Below, piece by piece: positions 6,337 through 13,483 of a DNA stretch of 13,483 bases. Within the stretch, counting starts at the first letter, position 1. Every line of letters begins with the position of its first letter. Position numbers and translations under genes: made by a program. A model generated the notes under the pieces. The model had not been told where the DNA came from. It saw only the letters and a list, made by a program, of their open reading frames with translations, and did not search any database. The stretch is from an uncultured Senegalimassilia sp. (lineage in GTDB: Bacteria > Actinomycetota > Coriobacteriia > Coriobacteriales > Eggerthellaceae), in the NCBI RefSeq assembly GCF_934632265.1, contig NZ_CAKTYH010000047.1:1-13483 (forward strand), given 5' to 3'.

Positions 6337-6337
<1 letters not shown>
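5759..6337 (+). CDS. atpH: ATP synthase F1 subunit delta (OSCP)
   Basis: This 192-aa protein links the top of F1 to the b stalk. It has the family layout: an N-terminal helical bundle beginning [13 protein letters not shown] (residues 12-24), and a C-terminal domain with the conserved stretch [18 protein letters not shown] (about 154-171). Length is normal for bacterial delta subunits. The ATG at 5759 lies inside the last codons of atpF (11-nt overlap), with only a distant GAGG (5743-5746), so translational coupling is likely. The TAG stop overlaps the start region of atpA. Subunits b and delta are separate here, unlike the b-delta fusion of mycobacteria. Confidence 0.95.
6323..6330 (+). promoter_or_regulatory. 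Ribosome-binding site deciding the atpA start
   Basis: GGAGGTGA is fully complementary to the 16S rRNA 3' end. It leaves 6 nt to a GTG at 6337 but touches the ATG at 6331 directly. The GTG therefore has much better spacing, and its product begins MTEIT, as many actinobacterial alpha subunits do. Confidence 0.6.
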
Positions 6338-7902
<1,565 letters not shown>

Positions 7903-7913
7903 GGTAGGTTGAG

Positions 7914-8816
7914 ATGCCCAACCTTCACGACATTGAAAGGCGTATCGGCTCCGTCTCTTCGACGAAGCAGATCACGCGTACCATGGAAATGGTTGCTGCT
8001 GCGAAGATCCGCCTTGCCGGCGAGCGCGTGGCAGCGGCTACGCCGTACGCCGAGTCCATGGTCGAAATGTTGGCCAACGTTGCCAAGCGTGTAGGTGGCT
8101 CCGAGAATGCGCTGTTGCGCAAGCATGACGAGGTCAAGAACGTGCTGATCGTCGTCGTCGTGTCGGACCGCGGTCTGGCAGGCGGCTTCAACAGCAACGT
8201 GCTGCGCCAAGTCGATCGTTTGATGAAGAGCAAGCAGGCGGCCGGCGCTGAGGTCAGCGTGGTTGCCTGCGGCAAGAAGGCCATCGGCTATTACACGTAT
8301 CGTCGTGTCGAGCCGGTACTCGCCTTCGCTGGCCAGTCCGCCGACCCCACGGTCGAAGCCGCGGACGAGATCGCCGCTTATGCGGTGGATGCCTACGCCA
8401 ACGGATCGATCGACGAGGTCATCGTGGTGTACAACCACGCTAAGAATTCGGCAGAGCAGCAGCTTCGCGAGGAGTTGCTGCTCCCCGTCGACACGTCGGC
8501 CTTCGAAGCCGCAAAGGCCGAAAACGCCGATGAGTCTGCGGGCGAGAAGCTTGAGGGCGATGTGATCTTCGAGCCGAGCCCTGAAGCTGTTCTTGACCAG
8601 CTGCTGCCGGCGTATGTTCGCACTACGCTGTATCATGCGCTGATCGACTCGGCAGCTGCTGAGCAGGGCGCACGCCGCAACGCCATGATGTCGGCAACGG
8701 ACAATGCCACCGAGATGGTTAACACGTTGACCAGATTGTATAACCGCGTACGCCAGGGCGCTATCACGACCGAGATTTCGGAAATCGTCGGTGGCGCTGC
8801 TGCTTTGGAGGATTAA
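7914..8816 (+). CDS. atpG: ATP synthase F1 subunit gamma
   Basis: This is the 300-aa central rotor shaft. The N-terminal helix carries IERRIGSVSSTKQITRTMEM (residues 7-26), the family's conserved start. The C-terminal helix ends in LYNRVRQGAITTEISEIVGG (about 274-293), the diagnostic gamma signature. The middle domain has SDRGLAGGFNSNV (about 83-95) as in other gamma subunits. An acidic Ala/Glu-rich surface segment (about 195-215) accounts for the slightly longer length. It starts 11 nt after the atpA stop with only a weak AAGGTAGG upstream. Its stop codon directly abuts the ATG of atpD, with no intervening base. Confidence 0.97.
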   Translation: MPNLHDIERRIGSVSSTKQITRTMEMVAAAKIRLAGERVAAATPYAESMVEMLANVAKRVGGSENALLRKHDEVKNVLIVVVVSDRGLAGGFNSNVLRQVDRLMKSKQAAGAEVSVVACGKKAIGYYTYRRVEPVLAFAGQSADPTVEAADEIAAYAVDAYANGSIDEVIVVYNHAKNSAEQQLREELLLPVDTSAFEAAKAENADESAGEKLEGDVIFEPSPEAVLDQLLPAYVRTTLYHALIDSAAAEQGARRNAMMSATDNATEMVNTLTRLYNRVRQGAITTEISEIVGGAAALED

Positions 8817-10271
<1,455 letters not shown>

Positions 10272-10272
10272 T

Positions 10273-10542
10273 ATGGCTAGCTTCAAGTGCGACATCGTCA
10301 CGCCTGCCGAGAAGCTTGCAGCTTGCGAGGTTGAAATGGTCGTCGTCCCGGGCGTCGAGGGCGAGATGGGCTTTCTGGCCGGTCACGCTCCGCTGGTGTC
10401 CGTGCTGGCCGATGGCGAGATCCGCCTGACGCCCGCAGAGGGCGGTCCCGTGCAGCGCTACGAAGTCAAGGGCGGCTACGTGCAGGTTACCGACGACAAG
10501 GTGATCATCCTTGCCGATAGCGCAACGCCTGTTGCTGCATAG
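10273..10542 (+). CDS. atpC: ATP synthase F1 subunit epsilon, short form lacking the C-terminal domain
   Basis: At 89 aa this is only the N-terminal beta-sandwich of epsilon, which binds gamma and the c-ring. The family motif VVVPGVEGEMGFLAGHAPLVS is at about residues 23-43, and the sandwich closes with GGYVQVTDDKVIILAD (67-82). The usual C-terminal helical hairpin of about 45 residues, which inhibits ATP hydrolysis in E. coli and Bacillus, is absent. No reading frame after the TAG stop continues it, so it is not a simple frameshift. Short epsilons of this kind are known in other bacteria such as Chlorobium. It starts one base after the atpD stop, with an AG-rich region but no strong Shine-Dalgarno, and is the last gene of the operon. 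Confidence 0.94.
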   Translation: MASFKCDIVTPAEKLAACEVEMVVVPGVEGEMGFLAGHAPLVSVLADGEIRLTPAEGGPVQRYEVKGGYVQVTDDKVIILADSATPVAA

Positions 10543-10629
10543 CCTGGGTGTTGGCTTGAACATCTGAACCCGCGGCCGCTGGTGCGACTGCTGGCAACGC
10601 GACGGTCGTATCCATCGGCTGTTCACCTG

Positions 10630-10662
10630 AAACGGCCCCTGCCGAAAGGCGGGGGCCGTTTT
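10630..10662 (+). terminator. Intrinsic terminator of the atp operon
   Basis: Bases 10630-10643 pair with 10648-10661 over 14 bp (one G-U) around a GAAA tetraloop. The T-run TTTT at 10659-10662 ends the structure. It lies 88 nt after atpC and separates the atp operon from dnaE. No gene is seen in 10543-10629. Confidence 0.95.
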
Positions 10663-10704
10663 GCATATGGCGGCTGAAACCCCGCGCGAAATCCATCGTT
10701 TGTT

Positions 10705-10718
10705 CGAACACGCGTGCG
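10705..10718 (+). promoter_or_regulatory. LexA/DinR-box-like site over the dnaE promoter
   Basis: CGAACACGCGTGCG fits the Gram-positive SOS box CGAACRNRYGTTYG at every position except one (G for T at position 12). It ends 11 nt before the candidate -10 and covers the -35 region, so a bound repressor could block RNA polymerase. A perfect 10-bp palindrome, TGTTCGAACA (10701-10710), overlaps it. The match is by eye to a consensus from other Gram-positives; the LexA site of this organism is not known. Confidence 0.4.
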
Positions 10719-10726
10719 CTAAAGGC

Positions 10727-10735
10727 TGCTATGAT
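10727..10735 (+). promoter_or_regulatory. Candidate extended -10 promoter of dnaE
   Basis: TGC followed by TATGAT (10730-10735) is an extended -10 box with a 5/6 match. It lies after the atp terminator and 89 nt before the dnaE ATG. No -35 is found at normal spacing, as expected for an extended -10 promoter. Confidence 0.55.
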
Positions 10736-10753
10736 GGGGAACCGGAAAACCCT

Positions 10754-10787
10754 GCTTCGGTCAATCGGCTCCAAGCCTGACCGAAGC
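10754..10787 (+). other. Long-stem hairpin in the dnaE 5' leader
   Basis: GCTTCGGTCA (10754-10763) and TGACCGAAGC (10778-10787) are a perfect 10-bp inverted repeat. Inside it GGCT (10767-10770) pairs with AGCC (10774-10777), leaving an ATC bulge and a 3-nt loop. It lies between the candidate -10 and the start codon, ending 37 nt before the ATG. No T-run follows, so it is not an intrinsic terminator. It could be an mRNA control or stability element, or a binding site for a dimeric protein. Confidence 0.5.
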
Positions 10788-10824
10788 GCAGCACATCACT
10801 TGCGAGAAGATTCGAGGCGCATCC

Positions 10825-13483
10825 ATGGCGTTCGTTCATTTGCACAACCATACCGAATACTCGTTGCTCGACGGCCTGACGCACATCAAGGATATGGTGC
10901 GTCGCGCAGCTGAGCTTGACATGCCTGCTGTCGCCATCAGCGATCATGGCGTTATGTCGGGCGTTCCCGAGCTGTGCGATGCTTGTGCCGCCGTTGAGAA
11001 GGAAACCGGCAAGAAGGTCAAGCCGATTTATGGCTGTGAAGTGTATTTCACCACCGACGAGGAGCTTCGCAAGGACGTGAAGCCCAGGCTGTACCATTTG
11101 CTGCTGCTGGCAAAAACCAATGAGGGCTATCACAACCTTTTGAACCTGGTCAGCGAATCTCATGTCGACAACTTCTACTACAAGCCTCGCACCACGTTCA
11201 GCATGTTGCAAAAGTACGGCAAGGGCATTATCGGCTCGTCTGCCTGTATCGCTGGCATCATCCCGAAACTGTTGGACAACCGCCAGTTCGACGAGGCGGT
11301 GGAGTGGGCGAACAAGTTTGCCAGCTGTTTCGAGCCGGGCGACTTCTATATCGAGCTGCAAAACCAGGGCATCCGCACTGACGGCGGGCTTACGCAAACC
11401 GAGCTGAATCACCAGCTGACCGAGGTTGCGCATCGTGCGGGCTTGAAAACCATCGCAACGAACGACTTCCATTACCTGCTGCAGGAAGATGCAAAGGCGC
11501 AGGATATCATGCTGTGCATCGGCACGGGTTCTGCCGTCAACGACACGAACCGCATGAAGTTCGAGAACGACCAGTTCTATATGAAAACGGAAGAGGAGAT
11601 GCGCGAGGCGCTCCGCGACTTCCCCGAGGCGTGCGATACCACGGTGGAGGTTGCCGAGAAGTGCAATGTCATCCTTGAGCGTGACTCCATTCTGCCGAAG
11701 TTCCCGCTTCCCGAAGGCGAGACGGACGAGAGCTGGTTCCGCCATCAGGTGCTTGAAGGTATGAAGAAGCGCTACGGCGACCCTATTCCCAAAGAGCCGC
11801 TTGATCGCGCCGAATATGAGATGAGCGTCATCATCCAGCAGGGTTTCCCTGCGTACTTCCTTATCGTGCAGGAATACTTGGACTGGGCGCGTAGTCAAGG
11901 CATCGGCGTCGGGCCGGGTCGTGGTTCCGCTGCTGGTTCCATCGTTGCATATGCTATGGGCATCACCGATTTGGAGCCGCTTTCCAACGGTCTGCTGTTC
12001 GAGCGATTCCTTTCCCCGGAACGCGTGGAGATGCCCGATATCGACTGCGACTTCGAGGATGAACGCCGCCAGGAGGTTATCGAGCATATCCGCGAGGTGT
12101 ACGGCGCCGATCACGTTACGGGCGTTATCACGTTCGGCAAGCTGCAGGCGAAAAACGCCGTGCGCGACGCAGCGCGCGTGCTCGACTATCCCTACAGCGT
12201 GGGCGACAAGATCTGCAAGATGATCGGCGATGAGCTGGGCATCACCATTCAGAAGGCGCTCGACACGAACCCTGATCTGAAGAAGGCCTATGACACCGAA
12301 GAGGATGTCAAGGCGGTCGTCGATGCCGCGCAGTCCATCGAGGGCCACGTGCGCGGCGAGGGCGTGCATGCGTGCGCGACCATCATCTGCCGAGATCCTA
12401 TGGCCGACCACGTGCCGGTCAAGCGCGATACCAAGGGCGGCGGCATCATCACGCAATATGACGGCCATTACACGCCTGACCTGGGCTTGCTGAAGATGGA
12501 CTTCCTTGGCTTGCGCACGTTGGGCGTGCTTTCGCGCGCGTGCCGTAACGTTGAGATGACCACGGGCCGCAAGATCATCCCCGAGGAGATCCCCACCGAC
12601 GATGAGCAGGCGTTTGCGCTCATGCGCTCGGGCAACATGGACGGCCTGTTCCAGGTTGAGGGCGGCTTGTATGTGAGCCTGTTCGCGCGTTTGCCACCGA
12701 AGAGGTTCAGCGACATCGTCGCTTCGATCGCTTTGAACCGTCCGGGCCCGTTGGAGTCCGGCATGGTCGACGACTACGTCAAGGTTGCAAGCGGCAAGAC
12801 CCCCGTTCACTACTACGACGAGCGCTTGCGCCCGGTGCTTGAGGAAACCTACGGCACCATGGTGTACCAAGAGCAGATCATGCAGGTGTCCATGGTCATG
12901 AGCGGCTTTTCCGCCGGCAAGGCAGACAAGCTTCGCAAGGCAATGGGCAAGAAGAAGCTCGACATCATGCGCATGCTGCAGGAGGACTGGAACAACGGCG
13001 CGGTCGAGAACGGGTACTCGCTTGAGATCGCGAAGAAGATCTGGGACGACGCGGAGAAGTTCGCAAAGTACGCGTTCAACAAGTCGCATTCGGCTGCGTA
13101 CTCGATCCTGGTTATGCGCACGGCTTACTTGAAGGCGCATTACCCGAACGAGTACATGGCGGCAGTGCTGTCCAGCTATATGGGCAACACCGATCGCTTG
13201 ATCCGCTATATCTCCAGCTGCAACCACAACGGCACGCCCGTGTTGCCGCCCGATATCAACTCTTCGAACGCCGAGTTCACGCCGGTTGAGAACGGCATCC
13301 GCTTCGGCCTGGTCGGCGTGCGCGGTGTTGGTCGCAACGTCGCTGACGAGATCATCGAGGAGCGCGAGAAGAATGGCCCGTTCACCAGCTTGCACGACTT
13401 CGTGAACCGCGTCGACGCGAAGTGCTATAACCGAAAAACGCTCGAAGCCCTTATCAAGGGCGGTGCGTTCGAGTCGACGGGGT
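10825..13483 (+). CDS. dnaE: DNA polymerase III alpha subunit DnaE (3' end beyond window)
   Basis: This frame stays open from the ATG at 10825 to the window edge: 886 codons of a protein usually near 1,150-1,200 aa. It is the replicative polymerase. The N-terminal PHP domain has the full metal-ligand set known from M. tuberculosis DnaE1: His7, His9, Asp16, His41, Glu72, His91, Cys141, Asp214 and His216. The Pol III core has GPGRGSAAGS at 363-372, the catalytic pair Asp407 and Asp409 in MPDIDCDFEDER, and the third aspartate Asp559 in LLKMDFLGL. LNRPGPLESG, YGTMVYQEQIMQVS and FNKSHSAAYS follow in the palm/fingers. The helix-hairpin-helix region begins near the edge. GAGG at 10814-10817 is 7 nt before the ATG. 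It has its own promoter region, separated from atpC by a terminator. No frameshift is seen in the part present. DnaE2 is less likely given the full PHP site. Confidence 0.96.
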   Translation, partial: MAFVHLHNHTEYSLLDGLTHIKDMVRRAAELDMPAVAISDHGVMSGVPELCDACAAVEKETGKKVKPIYGCEVYFTTDEELRKDVKPRLYHLLLLAKTNEGYHNLLNLVSESHVDNFYYKPRTTFSMLQKYGKGIIGSSACIAGIIPKLLDNRQFDEAVEWANKFASCFEPGDFYIELQNQGIRTDGGLTQTELNHQLTEVAHRAGLKTIATNDFHYLLQEDAKAQDIMLCIGTGSAVNDTNRMKFENDQFYMKTEEEMREALRDFPEACDTTVEVAEKCNVILERDSILPKFPLPEGETDESWFRHQVLEGMKKRYGDPIPKEPLDRAEYEMSVIIQQGFPAYFLIVQEYLDWARSQGIGVGPGRGSAAGSIVAYAMGITDLEPLSNGLLFERFLSPERVEMPDIDCDFEDERRQEVIEHIREVYGADHVTGVITFGKLQAKNAVRDAARVLDYPYSVGDKICKMIGDELGITIQKALDTNPDLKKAYDTEEDVKAVVDAAQSIEGHVRGEGVHACATIICRDPMADHVPVKRDTKGGGIITQYDGHYTPDLGLLKMDFLGLRTLGVLSRACRNVEMTTGRKIIPEEIPTDDEQAFALMRSGNMDGLFQVEGGLYVSLFARLPPKRFSDIVASIALNRPGPLESGMVDDYVKVASGKTPVHYYDERLRPVLEETYGTMVYQEQIMQVSMVMSGFSAGKADKLRKAMGKKKLDIMRMLQEDWNNGAVENGYSLEIAKKIWDDAEKFAKYAFNKSHSAAYSILVMRTAYLKAHYPNEYMAAVLSSYMGNTDRLIRYISSCNHNGTPVLPPDINSSNAEFTPVENGIRFGLVGVRGVGRNVADEIIEEREKNGPFTSLHDFVNRVDAKCYNRKTLEALIKGGAFESTG

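Noticed and set aside
10543..10629. A frameshifted continuation of atpC encoding the missing C-terminal domain
   Set aside because: None of the three frames gives an Ala/Glu/Arg-rich helical segment. The translations are Pro/Trp/Cys-containing or stop at once.
10729..13395. A minus-strand open frame of almost 890 codons opposite dnaE
   Set aside because: Same artefact of codon bias. The + strand frame carries all DnaE motifs and the catalytic aspartates without interruption.

Overview
This is an ordinary core-genome segment of a bacterium with moderately high GC. Every recognisable gene lies on the + strand. The organism is most likely an actinobacterium, and I would guess class Coriobacteriia (Eggerthellaceae-like), although no single marker in the window proves that. 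The guess rests on the DnaE1-type replicative polymerase with an intact PHP metal site (His-Asn-His then Tyr-Ser near the N-terminus), the 'SRVGGSAQ' stretch of ATP synthase alpha, strong GC-ending codon preference in the highly expressed genes, and the use of TTG and GTG starts.

Layout. (1) Positions 1-147 hold the 3' half of a 5S rRNA, so an rRNA operon lies to the left, and a strong hairpin. (2) Positions 258-1522 hold tsaC (tRNA t6A synthesis) and rpiB (ribose-5-phosphate isomerase B), closed by an intrinsic terminator. (3) Positions 1591-3455 hold glyA (serine hydroxymethyltransferase) and comEB (dCMP deaminase), with a long hairpin between them. Together these supply one-carbon units and dUMP for thymidylate synthesis. 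(4) Positions 3456-10662 hold an AT-rich leader and a complete F1Fo ATP synthase operon: a small membrane protein in the atpI position, then atpB-E-F-H-A-G-D-C, ending in a textbook terminator. (5) From 10663 to the right edge is dnaE (DNA polymerase III alpha) with its own promoter region. It is truncated by the window at about 886 codons.

How it works together. The eight ATP synthase subunits are in the usual bacterial order. AtpH, A, G, D and C are tightly packed, with overlaps of 0-11 nt or gaps of 0-11 nt. By contrast atpE sits behind a 123-nt leader and has the best Shine-Dalgarno in the window, which fits the need for many c subunits per complex. The c-subunit residues point to proton rather than sodium coupling. 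Epsilon is short (89 aa) and lacks the C-terminal helical domain. Subunit b carries a signal-peptide-like N-terminal extension.

I found no mobile element, CRISPR array, tRNA, phage gene or defence system, and nothing that looks like a wholly new system. The points most worth a second look are regulatory: a LexA-box-like site over the dnaE promoter, a perfect long-stem hairpin in the dnaE leader, and a repeated 'GCTAnnnT' -10 pattern at four transcription-unit heads. The subunit b extension and the minimal epsilon are also worth checking.
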